A stretch of 64,000 nucleotides of DNA from Nocardiopsis sp. FIRDI 009 (GTDB lineage Bacteria > Actinomycetota > Actinomycetes > Streptosporangiales > Streptosporangiaceae), in assembly GCF_003386285.1 (NCBI RefSeq), contig NZ_QPNC01000003.1, positions 16,832-80,831 on the forward strand, in the 5' to 3' direction. A model generated the notes under the pieces. That model worked only from the letters and a program-made list of their open reading frames with translations, was not told where the DNA came from and did not search any database. Positions 19,031 through 27,862 of this stretch are shown here, piece by piece. The stretch's first letter is position 1. Every line of letters begins with the position of its first letter. Both the position numbers and the translations under genes were made by a program.

Positions 19031-19339
19031 GGGGCCCCCTTCGGAGAAACCTGATCGAATGCTCCAGATACTACCCAGAAACCTGTTCGTTCGCTCAGGT
19101 ATTCCCGGGGGTGATCGGTCTGCGTGCGCGGGTGGTCTCGGATGACCGTAATCTCGGGACCGGAGGATCCGACCCCTACCCCTGGGATGTATCGTCGGCT
19201 GTTCCGGCGCGTTCGCCCCACGCGTCCGGGATCACCTCTCTATACCGATCCGCGGAAGTTCCGAACCTTTTCGGCGTTCGCGCGTCTCACTATCGACAGC
19301 GTGCGTTAGGCACCCGGCGTTCAAGATGGAGGTCCAGAC
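19031..19339. other. 309-bp divergent promoter region with AGAAACCTG direct repeats
   Basis: AGAAACCTG occurs at 19045-19053 and 19077-19085 (12 of 13 bases matching over the extended unit), 32 bp or three helical turns apart, just upstream of the SMR gene. It is a candidate site for the TetR regulator. The other half of the gap precedes the L,D-transpeptidase gene and shows no clear promoter to me. Confidence 0.35.
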
Positions 19340-20647
19340 GTGACGGGCAACACCACCCCGGCGGTGACGCGTCGGTTCGGCATCGGACTGATGGCGCTGG
19401 CGCTCGCGGCCACTGCCTGTACGTCCGGTGGCGCCGAGACCCAGAGCAGCGAGGACACCGCCGTCGACGCCGAGCCCGCGGCGCTGTCGATCACCCCCGA
19501 GGACGGCGGCGCCGACGTCGCCCCGAACTCCCCCATCCGCGTGACCGCCGAGGGCGGTGTCATCACCGACGTCCAGGTCGAGCAGAACGTCGTCAGCGAG
19601 GCGTCCCTCACCGGCACCGGAGAGGGCGAGACCGACCTCCTGCCCATGACCGGAACCCTCAACGAGGACGAGACCGAATGGGTCAGCGACTGGAACATCC
19701 GTCCCGGCTCCGAGGTCGTCGTCACCGCCACCGCGGCGAACGCGGCCGGTGAGGAGACCGAGCTCTCCCACACCTTCACCACCCTCGACGCCACCCCCGG
19801 GCAGCGACTGGAGGTGGACCCCTACACCACCTATCCGAAGGCCGGGGCCACCGTCGGGGTGGGGATGCCGGTGGTGATCGGCTTCGACCTGCCCGTCACC
19901 AACAAGGAGCAGGTGGAGAGTTCGATGGAGGTGATCGCGGACCAGGAGATCGCGGGCGCCTGGAACTGGGTGTCGGACCGGCTGGCCGTCTTCCGCCCCG
20001 AGGAGTACTGGGAGCCGTACCAGAACGTCACCGTCGACCTCCACCTGGCGGGCGTCGAGGCGTCCGAGGGCGTCTACGGTGTGCGCGACTACCAGATCGA
20101 CTTCGAGATCGGCCGTGAGCTGATCATGACGATGCACGTGCCCGACCACGAGATGGTCGTCAACATCGACGGCGAGGAGGACCGGGTCATCCCGGTCAGC
20201 AACGGCGACGCCTCCAGGCACATCTACACCACCACCTCCGGCACCCATGTGCTGATGGAGCGCTACGAGCAGCTGACCATGGACTCGACGACGGTCGGCA
20301 TCCCCGCCGACTCCCCGGAGTCCTACAAGGTCGACGTGCAGTACGCCGTCCGCACCTCCAACAGCGGCGAGTTCCTCCACGAAGCCTCCTACAACGGCAA
20401 CATCGGCATCGCCAACACCTCCCACGGCTGCACGAACCTGCGGCTGGAGGACGCCCGGTGGGTCTTCGAGAACACGCTCATGGGCGACGTCCTGGAGACC
20501 ACCGGCACCGACCGCGAGCTGGAGTGGAACAACGGCTGGGGCTACTACCAGATGTCCTGGGACGAGTGGCTGGGCGCCAGCCTGACCGGTGAGCAGACCA
20601 CCGACGGCTCCGGGACCTCCGGTTCCCCCCACGGTGAGGGCCGGTAA
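19340..20647 (+). CDS. L,D-transpeptidase lipoprotein (LdtMt2-like)
   Basis: 435 residues. Signal peptide with a lipobox-like cysteine (AATACTSG), then two Ig-like domains (about 45-140 and 150-250), then a YkuD catalytic domain. The catalytic cysteine is C364 in NTSHGCTNL, with the family histidine in front. The enzyme forms 3-3 cross-links between diaminopimelate residues in peptidoglycan and is insensitive to most penicillins. The C-terminal extension with Trp residues (YYQMSWDEWLG) is shared with mycobacterial Ldt enzymes. GGAGG lies 7 bases before GTG 19340. Single gene with its own terminator. Confidence 0.93.
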   Translation: MTGNTTPAVTRRFGIGLMALALAATACTSGGAETQSSEDTAVDAEPAALSITPEDGGADVAPNSPIRVTAEGGVITDVQVEQNVVSEASLTGTGEGETDLLPMTGTLNEDETEWVSDWNIRPGSEVVVTATAANAAGEETELSHTFTTLDATPGQRLEVDPYTTYPKAGATVGVGMPVVIGFDLPVTNKEQVESSMEVIADQEIAGAWNWVSDRLAVFRPEEYWEPYQNVTVDLHLAGVEASEGVYGVRDYQIDFEIGRELIMTMHVPDHEMVVNIDGEEDRVIPVSNGDASRHIYTTTSGTHVLMERYEQLTMDSTTVGIPADSPESYKVDVQYAVRTSNSGEFLHEASYNGNIGIANTSHGCTNLRLEDARWVFENTLMGDVLETTGTDRELEWNNGWGYYQMSWDEWLGASLTGEQTTDGSGTSGSPHGEGR

Positions 20648-20671
20648 CCGGAACCCTCCACCGAGAGGCGC

Positions 20672-20719
20672 CGACGGGGGCGCCGGGAACCCGAGGCGGA
20701 CTCCCGGCGCCCCTCGTCG
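20672..20719. terminator. bidirectional terminator
   Basis: Near-perfect long stem: GGGGCGCCGGGA pairs with TCCCGGCGCCCC and the pairing continues outward through CGACG/CGTCG with one bulge. It lies between convergent genes. Confidence 0.8.
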
Positions 20720-20739
20720 TTCCGGAGTCCCACGGGCGG

Positions 20740-21609
20740 CTACACGACCGGACGGCGACGAGGGAGCGGGTCGACGGGCGCGGGTCGCGCGGACCGCAGT
20801 CGGGCCAGCGCCTCCTCCGTCGGCGAGCCGGGAACGGGGCAGTAGGTGATCAGGCGCTGGTCGGTGTCGGGGATGAGCAGCACCTGGCAGTCGAACTCCA
20901 GCCGTCCCGCCTCCGCGTGGTGCACGGTCTTGCGGTGTCCGCGCCGTTCCCGCACGTCCCGGGCCGCCCACATGCGCGCGAACCGCGGTGAGACCCCCAG
21001 GAGCGTGGTCACCATGCCGGTGATCCCCGGGTCTCCCGGGTACCGGGCGTAGGCGGCGCGCAGGTCGGCGACGGAGGAGCGCGCGAAGTCCTCGACGTCC
21101 GGATCCTCCCAGCGCGGGTCGTCCTCTGGGCCGTGGAACATCCACTCGATGACGTTGTGCCGCGAACCGTCCGCCCGCTCGGGCGCGCCGCCGAGGAAGT
21201 GCGCCGCCATCTCGTTCCAGGCGAGGACGTCGTACCTGGCGTCCAGCACGTAGGCGGGCGTGGTCGTCAGGCCGGCGATCAGGTGGCGCACGCCCTCGGG
21301 TACCTCCCGGTCCGGAGCCCGGGTCTCCGGCTGCGGTGCCCCGGCCACCCGGAACAGGTAGGCGCGCTCGTCCGCGTCCAGCATGAGGGCGCGGGCGAGC
21401 GCCTTCAGCACCTGCGGTGAGGGGTTGGGGCCGCGCGCCTGTTCGAGGCGGATGTAGTACTCGACCGACACCCCGGCGAGCTGGGCGACCTCCTGTCGTC
21501 GCAGGCCGGGGGTGCGTCTGCGCCCGGTGTCCGGCAACCCCGCGTCACGGGGGCCGATGCGGGCGCGTCTGGTGCGCAGGAACGCGGCGAGTTCGCGACG
21601 GTCCGCCAC
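20740..21609 (-). CDS. XRE-family regulator with MmyB-like ligand domain
   Basis: 289 residues. Helix-turn-helix at about 38-75 (LRRQEVAQLAGVSVEYYIRLEQ), then the MmyB-type domain (TTPAYVLDARYDVLAWN, residues about 110 on) that is thought to sense small ligands. GTG 21609 is preceded by AGGAGG at 8 bases, which decides the start. It faces an SDR gene with 123 bp between them; this regulator/SDR divergence is common in actinobacteria and suggests that the regulator controls the reductase. Confidence 0.9.
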   Translation of the reverse strand: MADRRELAAFLRTRRARIGPRDAGLPDTGRRRTPGLRRQEVAQLAGVSVEYYIRLEQARGPNPSPQVLKALARALMLDADERAYLFRVAGAPQPETRAPDREVPEGVRHLIAGLTTTPAYVLDARYDVLAWNEMAAHFLGGAPERADGSRHNVIEWMFHGPEDDPRWEDPDVEDFARSSVADLRAAYARYPGDPGITGMVTTLLGVSPRFARMWAARDVRERRGHRKTVHHAEAGRLEFDCQVLLIPDTDQRLITYCPVPGSPTEEALARLRSARPAPVDPLPRRRPVV

Positions 21610-21663
21610 GGCGTGCCTCCTCGGGGGTCGGGACACCAGGGTGCCCCATGCCGGGCCGCCGTG

Positions 21664-21684
21664 GGTGGTACGACCGGTACCACC
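21664..21684. promoter_or_regulatory. operator candidate between XRE and SDR genes
   Basis: Perfect inverted repeat GGTGGTAC-GACCG... with 8-bp arms GGTGGTAC... and its complement ending GTACCACC (21664-21671 and 21677-21684). It is the only clear palindrome in the divergent gap. Confidence 0.5.
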
Positions 21685-21732
21685 ATCACCGGGTCCCTTC
21701 CGGCCGCCGCCCACGGGCTCGACGATGCATCC

Positions 21733-22497
21733 ATGACCGACACACACGAGGCGAAGGTGGCCCTGGTGACCGGGGCGAACAAGGGGATCGGATTCCAGAC
21801 CGCCCGGTTGCTCGGGCTGGAGGGGATGACGGTGCTGGTCGGCGCCAGGGACCCCGGACGCGGAGCCGCGGCCGAACGCGCGCTCCGGGACGAGGGCCTC
21901 GACGCCCGCGCGGTGCGGCTGGACGTCACCGACGGGCGGAGCGTCGCGGCCGTGGCCGCGTGGGTGGAGAAGACCCACGGGCGGTTGGACGTCCTGGTGA
22001 ACAACGCCGGGATCGCCGAGGGGTGGGGGGCGTTCGGTGACACCGACCTGGCGGCGGTGCGCCGCATGCTGGAGGTGAACGTGGTCGCGGTCATCGGGGT
22101 CACCGACGCGTTCCTCCCGCTGCTGCGCGCGTCGGCCGCCGCGCGGGTGGTGAACGTGTCCAGCGAGGTCGGATCGATCGCCACGATGGCCGACCCCGAC
22201 GGCCCCTTCCGCGACCTGCCGGTCACGCCCGGCTACCCGGTGTCCAAGTCCGCGGTGAACATGGTGACCGCGCTGTACGCCAGGGCGCTCCGGGACACCC
22301 CGATCAAGGTCAACGCGGCCAACCCCGGGTACTGCGCCACCGACCTCAACGGCCATGGCGGCCACCGTACCGCCGAGCAGGGGGCGCGCGTGAGCCTGCG
22401 CCTGGCGACCCTGCCGGAGGACGGGCCCTCCGGCGTGCTGTGGGGCCATCTGGCGGCGGAGCCGGATCAGGAGTGCCACGGAGTCCTGCCCTGGTAG
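21733..22497 (+). CDS. short-chain dehydrogenase/reductase
   Basis: 254 residues, classical SDR length. NAD(P) motif TGANKGIG near the N-terminus, NNAG further on, catalytic Ser in VNVSSEVGS and the YxxxK pair in GYPVSKSAVN. The N-terminus ALVTGANKGIGFQTARLL and the C-terminus resemble carbonyl-reductase-like SDRs that prefer NADPH. The substrate is unknown. It is expressed divergently from the XRE regulator. Confidence 0.92.
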   Translation: MTDTHEAKVALVTGANKGIGFQTARLLGLEGMTVLVGARDPGRGAAAERALRDEGLDARAVRLDVTDGRSVAAVAAWVEKTHGRLDVLVNNAGIAEGWGAFGDTDLAAVRRMLEVNVVAVIGVTDAFLPLLRASAAARVVNVSSEVGSIATMADPDGPFRDLPVTPGYPVSKSAVNMVTALYARALRDTPIKVNAANPGYCATDLNGHGGHRTAEQGARVSLRLATLPEDGPSGVLWGHLAAEPDQECHGVLPW

Positions 22498-22548
22498 GGA
22501 CGGGCCCCGCTCACCGGGCGGCCCGCCCCCTCGTGCGGGGTTCGCCCC

Positions 22549-22791
22549 TCACCAGGAGCGCACTCCGCCGATGGGTGCGGGCATCCGCTCGTTGAGCCAG
22601 GTCCAGGTGCCGTCGTTCTCGGTGAAGCGGCGCTGGACGCGGTCGATCTCGGTGAGCGGGTTGGTGAACACCTGGCGCCAGGCGCCGGCCGCGCGCTCCT
22701 CCAGGTAGAGGCAGTGCGCGTCGGTGCGCATGCGCACCGCCTGGAGGGTGTGGGAGGAGCCGTCGTTGAGGTGGATGCGGTAATAGGCCAT
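22549..22791 (-). CDS. small conserved hypothetical protein
   Basis: 80 residues, soluble, mixed alpha/beta composition with many aromatic residues (YYRIHLNDGSSHTLQ at the N-terminus, TWTWLNERMPAPIGG at the end). GGGGGA precedes ATG 22791. Codon use matches the neighbours, so I think it is real. No domain is recognised and the flanking genes give no hint of function. Confidence 0.6.
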   Translation of the reverse strand: MAYYRIHLNDGSSHTLQAVRMRTDAHCLYLEERAAGAWRQVFTNPLTEIDRVQRRFTENDGTWTWLNERMPAPIGGVRSW

Positions 22792-23336
22792 GGGAGTCCC
22801 CCGGATCTGGTCGCGTCAATGTGAGGACGGCGTGTCCCGGAACGAACGCGGCGCGCCGTGCGCGCGTGGTGGACCAGTTTCCCGGGGCGCGTGACCGCGT
22901 CGTCGACCGATGGCCACGAGAATCGCTGAAGGGTGGCGGCGGGAATGCCGAGACCCGGAGTGCTCCGGGGAACGGGCGCGGGTGCCGGGGCACCGTACTG
23001 TCCGTGTTTTCGGACTCTACTCCTGTGGTGTGGCGGACGGAGCCAAACGGAGGGTTTACCGCAGGCGAATTCTCCCCCGCACAGGTGCGGAGGGAAAGAA
23101 ACGGACACCGGATCACCTATGTGAAATAGTGGTTGTCCCCCGCATTCTTCCGTGGTGTGCCGGTATTCGCGGTCAGGCGCGGACTCCGCCGTCCCCGAAC
23201 CGTCCGTTCGCCCGCTCGGAGGCGGGGGTGAACGGACGGGACCGGTGAGGCGTCCCACCCGTGTGATCGATTTCCTCCCGTGGGACGCGACCGACGCCGT
23301 ACCGCGGGGTGGAGGCCCCCAAACCCGAGGACTTCC
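22792..23336. other. 545-bp gap with a strong hairpin before the kinase gene
   Basis: No credible gene. At 23200-23239 there is a 13-bp stem CCGTCCGTTCGCC/GGTGAACGGACGG (one G-T wobble) with an inner CCCGC/GCGGG stem, 97 bp before the kinase start. A second inverted repeat CCCCCGCA/TGCGGAGGG is near 23075-23095. Both could be leader-RNA structures or terminators shielding the kinase gene. Confidence 0.45.
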
Positions 23337-25592
23337 ATGACCCGCCCGCCCCTCCCGCCCCGTGTGCCGCCCGGTCTGACGCCGCTCCATCCGACCGACC
23401 CCCGGGCGATCCCGCCGTTCACCGTCCACGGCCGACTCGGCGCGGGCGGTATGGGCGTGGTCCTGGCGGCGACCGACCTCCAGGGGGCCTGGGTGGCGAT
23501 CAAGGTCGTGCGGGCCGAGTACGCGAACGATCCCGAGTTCCGGGCCCGCTTCGCCAGCGAGATCGAACTGATGCGCCGGGTCCGGGCCCGCTGCATCGCC
23601 CCCGTCCTGGCCCACGACACGGGTGCGCCCCAGCCCTGGTATGCCACCGCCTACCTGCCCGGTCCCACGCTGGGCGACCGCGTCCGCCGGGGCGGTGCGC
23701 TGCCGCTGCCCCGGGCCCGGGTGCTCGCGGCGGGTATGGCCGAGGCCGTCGCCGCCATCCACGCGTCCGGGGTCCTGCACCGCGATCTCAAGCCGTCCAA
23801 CGTCATCCTCGCCCCCGACGGCCCCAAGGTGCTCGACTTCGGGATCGCCCGGGCGGTCGACGAGACCGGCCTGACCCGGACCGGTGGCCTGGTGGGCTCC
23901 CCGGCGTGGCTGAGCCCGGAGCGCTACCGGGGCGTCAGCGGGCCCGAGGCCGACGTGTTCGCGTGGGGGGCGATGGTCGCCTTCGCCGCCACCGGGCGAC
24001 CGCCGTTCGGCAACGGCGGGGCGGAGACGCTCATGTACCGCATCCTCAGCGAGGAACCGGACCTGGACGGGCTGCCCGAGGAGCTCGCGGGACCGGTGGT
24101 CCAGGCCCTGGACAAGGACCCCGGTCGCAGACCGCCGGCGGCGGAGCTCGTGCACCGCGTCGCCGGTCCGCTCCCGGACGGCCCCGGGAACGACGACACG
24201 ACCATCGTCGACGGGCTCATCCGCGACCACTGGGAACCGGACACCGGGGACGCGGAGGCGGCGTCCGGGGCGACCGTGCCGACCCCCGCGCCGCCGCCGT
24301 TCGAGGCGCCCGCCCCGCCGTCGCCGCCCTTCCCGGCCGCGACGCCGCGGCGTCTCCCGCACGCGGCGGCCTCCTCACCGGTGCCGCCCCCGGCCCAGCT
24401 TCCGGTCCCGACGTCTCCACCGGTCGGCGGCGGGGCGCGGCCCCGCCGCCGGAGGCTCCCCGTGCTCCTGGGCGCCGGCGCCCTGTCGCTCACGGTTCTC
24501 GGCGCGTTCGGGCTGTACGCCGCCGAGCGCCTCGCCGCCGACGGCGCGGGACGGGACCGGGAACCCGCCGACGGGACGCCGGCGGCCGTCGAGCCCGCCG
24601 CCCCGAACACCCTGTCCGGGGAGTTGCGGGGCTCCGGTTCCTCCTTCGCCGCCGCCGCTGTCCAGACGTGGGCGGTCGAGTACATGCGGGAGCGGCAGCC
24701 GGGCGTCACGGTCTCGTACGACACCGTGGGCTCGGGCGCCGGAGCGGAGGCGTTCGTCGCGGGCGAGACCGACTTCGGTGTCGCGGACTTCGGCCTCACC
24801 GACAGCCAGCGCCGGGAGGCCGAGGACGCCCGTGGCTGCCCGGTCGCGCAGTTTCCCCTGGTGACCGGTGCCGTGGCCGTCATCACCGCGACCCCAGCGG
24901 TGGGTGACATGACGCTGAACGCCCGCCAGCTCGAGGTGATCTACACGGGGGAGGCGACCAACTACCGGGATCTGCCCGCCTACCACGACGACCCGGAGAC
25001 GATCGACTACGAGGTCCCCGACCTGGAGGTCCGGCCGGTCCGCCACCTCGACGCGGCCTCCACCGCGAGAGTCTTCAGCGAGTACCTGGCCGTGAACGGC
25101 GCGAGGTGGCGGGAACGCCACGGCGAGGCAGGGCGGGGCACCGACTGGGGATCGGCCTCGGTCGCCGCCCAGGGCGACGCGGGCGTGGCTCAGACGATCC
25201 GGGAGTACGAGGGCGGCATCGGCTTCGTCAACGCCGTCCACCTGTCCGAGGCCGATCTGCTGGACGTGGCGGTCCACAACGCGGAGGGCGTCCCGGCCCG
25301 TCCCACCCCCGAGGGCACGCGCGCGGCGACCGAGCAGCTGCGGCTGGACTCCGACGGAACCGCCTCGCTGCCCCGGGCGGTGGGCGACGCGTACCCGATC
25401 ATGCGGATCAGCCACGTGTTCGCCTTCGAGTGCGACGACGGGGACGGGAGCGGCGCCGCGCTGCGGGACCTGTGGACCTACGCCCTCTCCGAGGAGGGCT
25501 CGAAGGTCGTCGAGGAGGCGGGTTACACCCCGCTCGGTCCTTCGATCGGCGGTCGGGTCGGGGAGATCGTCGCCCGCGTCGGCGGGGGCTGA
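23337..25592 (+). CDS. transmembrane Ser/Thr protein kinase with PstS-like extracellular domain
   Basis: 751 residues. A Hanks-type kinase occupies about 28-280: glycine loop GRLGAGGMG, ATP lysine K56 (VAIKVV), HRDLKPSN with H148-R-D, DFG at 167-169 and an activation-loop SPAWLSPE. A Pro/Ala-rich juxtamembrane linker (about 300-370) and one membrane helix (about 376-396) follow. The outside part (about 424-745) resembles the phosphate-binding protein PstS: GSGSSFAAAAVQTW, VSYDTVGSGAGAEAF, GETDFGVADFGL, and NYRDLP. The stretch matching the PstS R-DGSGTT ligand loop reads RHLDAAST here, so the ligand may not be phosphate. Start ATG 23337 with GAGG upstream. Confidence 0.88.
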   Translation: MTRPPLPPRVPPGLTPLHPTDPRAIPPFTVHGRLGAGGMGVVLAATDLQGAWVAIKVVRAEYANDPEFRARFASEIELMRRVRARCIAPVLAHDTGAPQPWYATAYLPGPTLGDRVRRGGALPLPRARVLAAGMAEAVAAIHASGVLHRDLKPSNVILAPDGPKVLDFGIARAVDETGLTRTGGLVGSPAWLSPERYRGVSGPEADVFAWGAMVAFAATGRPPFGNGGAETLMYRILSEEPDLDGLPEELAGPVVQALDKDPGRRPPAAELVHRVAGPLPDGPGNDDTTIVDGLIRDHWEPDTGDAEAASGATVPTPAPPPFEAPAPPSPPFPAATPRRLPHAAASSPVPPPAQLPVPTSPPVGGGARPRRRRLPVLLGAGALSLTVLGAFGLYAAERLAADGAGRDREPADGTPAAVEPAAPNTLSGELRGSGSSFAAAAVQTWAVEYMRERQPGVTVSYDTVGSGAGAEAFVAGETDFGVADFGLTDSQRREAEDARGCPVAQFPLVTGAVAVITATPAVGDMTLNARQLEVIYTGEATNYRDLPAYHDDPETIDYEVPDLEVRPVRHLDAASTARVFSEYLAVNGARWRERHGEAGRGTDWGSASVAAQGDAGVAQTIREYEGGIGFVNAVHLSEADLLDVAVHNAEGVPARPTPEGTRAATEQLRLDSDGTASLPRAVGDAYPIMRISHVFAFECDDGDGSGAALRDLWTYALSEEGSKVVEEAGYTPLGPSIGGRVGEIVARVGGG

Positions 25593-25613
25593 CCCCGGCG
25601 CCTGGGGGAGGGG

Positions 25614-26189
25614 TCAATCCCCCTCACCGGAGGCCAACCGTGCCCGGGCCTCCATGAGCGCGAAGCCCAGGAGGTTGAGTCCGCGCCAGTGCTCGGGCCG
25701 CTCGGCGTTCTCGTTCCGGGCGCTCAGCCCGATCCCCCACACCCGGTCCCGGGGGCTGGCCTCCACCAGGACCCGGTCGCCGGTGCCGAGCAGGAACGAC
25801 CGCAGGTCGGGATTCTGCCCGAACTTGGCGACGTTGCCGTCCACCACGATCCCGAACCGCGCCTCCTCCCAGGTCGCCTGGTCGAAGCCCCGGACCTGCC
25901 GCCCGAGCTTCTTGGCCTCCCCGGGGTGTCCGGCCGCGACGATCCGCTCGGCCGTCTCCGCGTCGTCGAACAGCCGGGCCTTGCCCGCCATCATGTAGTG
26001 CTCGGCCGTGGCGTAGGCGGTCCCGTCGACGGTGAAGTCGGCGGGCCACCACTGCGACAGGCAGCTCGCCGAGACCCCGCCCGACGCAGGCGGCCGGTGG
26101 CCCCAGAAGTGCACGTACTTCGGACGGCCCGTCGCCGCGGTCAACTCACTCACCGATCGCGCGTCGGCCGGGTTCCAGGTGTCCGTCAT
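25614..26189 (-). CDS. NADAR-family (YbiA-like) protein
   Basis: 191 residues. The NADAR/DUF1768 pattern is clear: CLSQWWPADFTVDGTAYATAEHYMMAGKARLF, then FGQNPDLRSFLLGTGDRVLVEASPRDRVWGIG, then NLLGFALMEARARL. YbiA-type proteins hydrolyse the N-glycosidic bond of early riboflavin intermediates to remove toxic forms; other NADAR proteins reverse ADP-ribosylation. The ATG at 26189 is my choice; another at 26198 is possible. It ends 21 bp from the kinase stop, convergent. Confidence 0.88.
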   Translation of the reverse strand: MTDTWNPADARSVSELTAATGRPKYVHFWGHRPPASGGVSASCLSQWWPADFTVDGTAYATAEHYMMAGKARLFDDAETAERIVAAGHPGEAKKLGRQVRGFDQATWEEARFGIVVDGNVAKFGQNPDLRSFLLGTGDRVLVEASPRDRVWGIGLSARNENAERPEHWRGLNLLGFALMEARARLASGEGD

Positions 26190-26356
26190 GTCCCGCATCG
26201 TCCCAGAGGGGTCCGACATCCGGACACCGGTTTTCCGGTTCGCCGACGGTTCCACCCGTGGCGGACGCCCCGGCGCGGGTGGAACCGGTTTCCGGGCCGG
26301 GGCGGTCGACCGCGTAGTAGCGTTGCGTGGTGCCTCGGAGGTCGGAGGTCAGCGGC

Positions 26357-26902
26357 GTGCCGTGGGTCCCGGCGCCGACGGCGCCGGGAGCGGGGTCGAC
26401 GTGTCGCGGGGGAGCGGTGGCCGGAACGAGATGGCTCGACGAGGGCGAGCAGCGGACCTGGCGGACCTTCCTGATGGCCGTCCACCTGCTGGACGGCGCC
26501 CTGGACCGCCAGCTCAGAAGGGACTCCGGGCTGCCCCACGCCTACTATCAGGCGCTCGCGATGCTCTCCGAGGCCCCGGACCGCTCGCTGACGATGACGG
26601 AGCTGGCCAGGATCCTGCGCTCCTCGGCGAGTCGGCTCTCCCACGCCGTGGCCCGCCTTGAGAAGGAAGGGCTCGTCCGCCGGTCCAAGCGCCCGGGGGA
26701 CCGGCGGACGACGGTCGTCTCGCTCACCCCCGAGGGGATGGAGGTGCTGCGGGAGGCGGCGCCGGGGCACGTGGAGGAGGTGCGCAGGGTGCTCTTCGAC
26801 ACGCTCTCGCCCGCCCAGGTCGCCCAGCTGGAGGAGATCTCGGAGGCGATGCTCGGCGCCCTCGACCCCGAGGGGGCCGAGCCCCGCTACCCGCGTTCCT
26901 AG
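26357..26902 (+). CDS. MarR-family transcriptional regulator
   Basis: About 181 residues. Winged helix with ALAMLSEAPDRSLTMTELARIL, RSSASRLSHAVARLEKEGLV and the wing RSKRPGDRRTTVVSLTPEG, the MarR signature. Start GTG 26357 has GGAGG 8 bases before; a start at 26417 would give a shorter N-terminus and the intervening residues are low-complexity, so the true start is uncertain. It precedes a DoxX gene by 208 bp on the same strand, a common MarR/DoxX pair for quinone or thiol stress. Confidence 0.88.
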   Translation: MPWVPAPTAPGAGSTCRGGAVAGTRWLDEGEQRTWRTFLMAVHLLDGALDRQLRRDSGLPHAYYQALAMLSEAPDRSLTMTELARILRSSASRLSHAVARLEKEGLVRRSKRPGDRRTTVVSLTPEGMEVLREAAPGHVEEVRRVLFDTLSPAQVAQLEEISEAMLGALDPEGAEPRYPRS

Positions 26903-27110
26903 AGGGAACCGGCGGGCGGGGCGGGGCGGTCGCGTCCCGCCACCGCCTCCGAACAGGGTGGACGTCGGCTTGGGCTGCCCGGATTTCGTCACCTTACGTG
27001 GTCGAATGGGAACGAAGGTGCATGTAGTTTCTTGGGAAAAGGTTGTAGTCTCAAGTGACCGCTTCGGGGCGCCTTCCCCCGGAGCGCCCGCTCACGAAAG
27101 CAGGAACCCC

Positions 27111-27527
27111 ATGAACGAGCAGTCCTCATCGCTGAGAGTCGGCGACTTCACAAGCCTCCTGGCCAGGCTCGTCGTCGGCGGCGTGTTCATCTACCACGGT
27201 TGGCCCAAGCTGGCCGACCCCGGCGCCACCGCGGAGTTCTTCGGGATGGTCGGCGTCCCCATGCCCCAGGTCGCCGCGGTCGTCGGCGGTCTCGTCGAGG
27301 TCGGCGGCGGGGCGGCGCTGATCCTCGGGTTCGCGCTGCCCGTCGTCGGGATCCTGCTGGCCCTGGAGATGGTCGGCGCCTACGTCTTCGCCCACGCCGG
27401 TCAGGCCTTCTCCGAGTTCGAGCTGGTCGTGGTGCTCGGCGCCGCCGCGCTCGCGCTCGGGTTCTCCGGTGGCCGCTTCGCCCTGGACCGGATCCTGCCG
27501 TGGAGTCGCCGCCGCCGTCAGGAGTAG
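27111..27527 (+). CDS. DoxX-family membrane protein
   Basis: 138 residues, four membrane helices. Family features: LLARLVVGGVFIYHGWPKLAD at the N-terminus, PQVAAVVGGLVEVGGGAALILG in the middle. DoxX proteins are linked to redox and thiol stress at the membrane but biochemical roles are poorly known. AGGA lies before ATG 27111. Upstream (27028-27056) are related blocks TAGTTTC and TAGTCTC, candidate binding sites for the MarR regulator. A terminator follows. Confidence 0.9.
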   Translation: MNEQSSSLRVGDFTSLLARLVVGGVFIYHGWPKLADPGATAEFFGMVGVPMPQVAAVVGGLVEVGGGAALILGFALPVVGILLALEMVGAYVFAHAGQAFSEFELVVVLGAAALALGFSGGRFALDRILPWSRRRRQE

Positions 27528-27540
27528 CCGCCGGGGCGTG

Positions 27541-27597
27541 ACGGAGCCCTCTGGAAGTCGGAGACGCGGCAGTCCCCGACCCTCCAGGGGGCTCCGT
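27541..27597 (+). terminator. terminator of doxX
   Basis: 15-bp stem ACGGAGCCCTCTGGA/TCCAGGGGGCTCCGT with one mismatch. It separates the MarR/DoxX pair from the conflict-system operon. Confidence 0.75.
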
Positions 27598-27752
27598 CGT
27601 CGTGTGCGGGGGGCGCACGCTCCGGACGCCCTTGGTGACCAGGGGTGACACCCTCGTCGCCGACTTTGCGGACCCCCGTTCGGAAACGGTCGGCCCGGGG
27701 CACTTCTCTACTCAATTCACCATTCAGGCCCGGTGCTATAAGGATTTGTGTA

Positions 27753-27782
27753 TTGTGGTGTTTTCGGGTCGGTGGGTAGAAT
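27753..27782 (+). promoter_or_regulatory. candidate promoter of the conflict-system operon
   Basis: TTGTGG (27753-27758) and TAGAAT (27777-27782), 18-bp spacing, in an AT-richer patch. It would give a leader of roughly 75 nt before the protease start. Confidence 0.45.
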
Positions 27783-27862
27783 CATCAGGAATCCACGTCG
27801 ACAGTGGGGGGAAACGATCTCCGCCCCCGTTTCCCTTCCCCCCGTGCCGAACGGGAGCCTGC

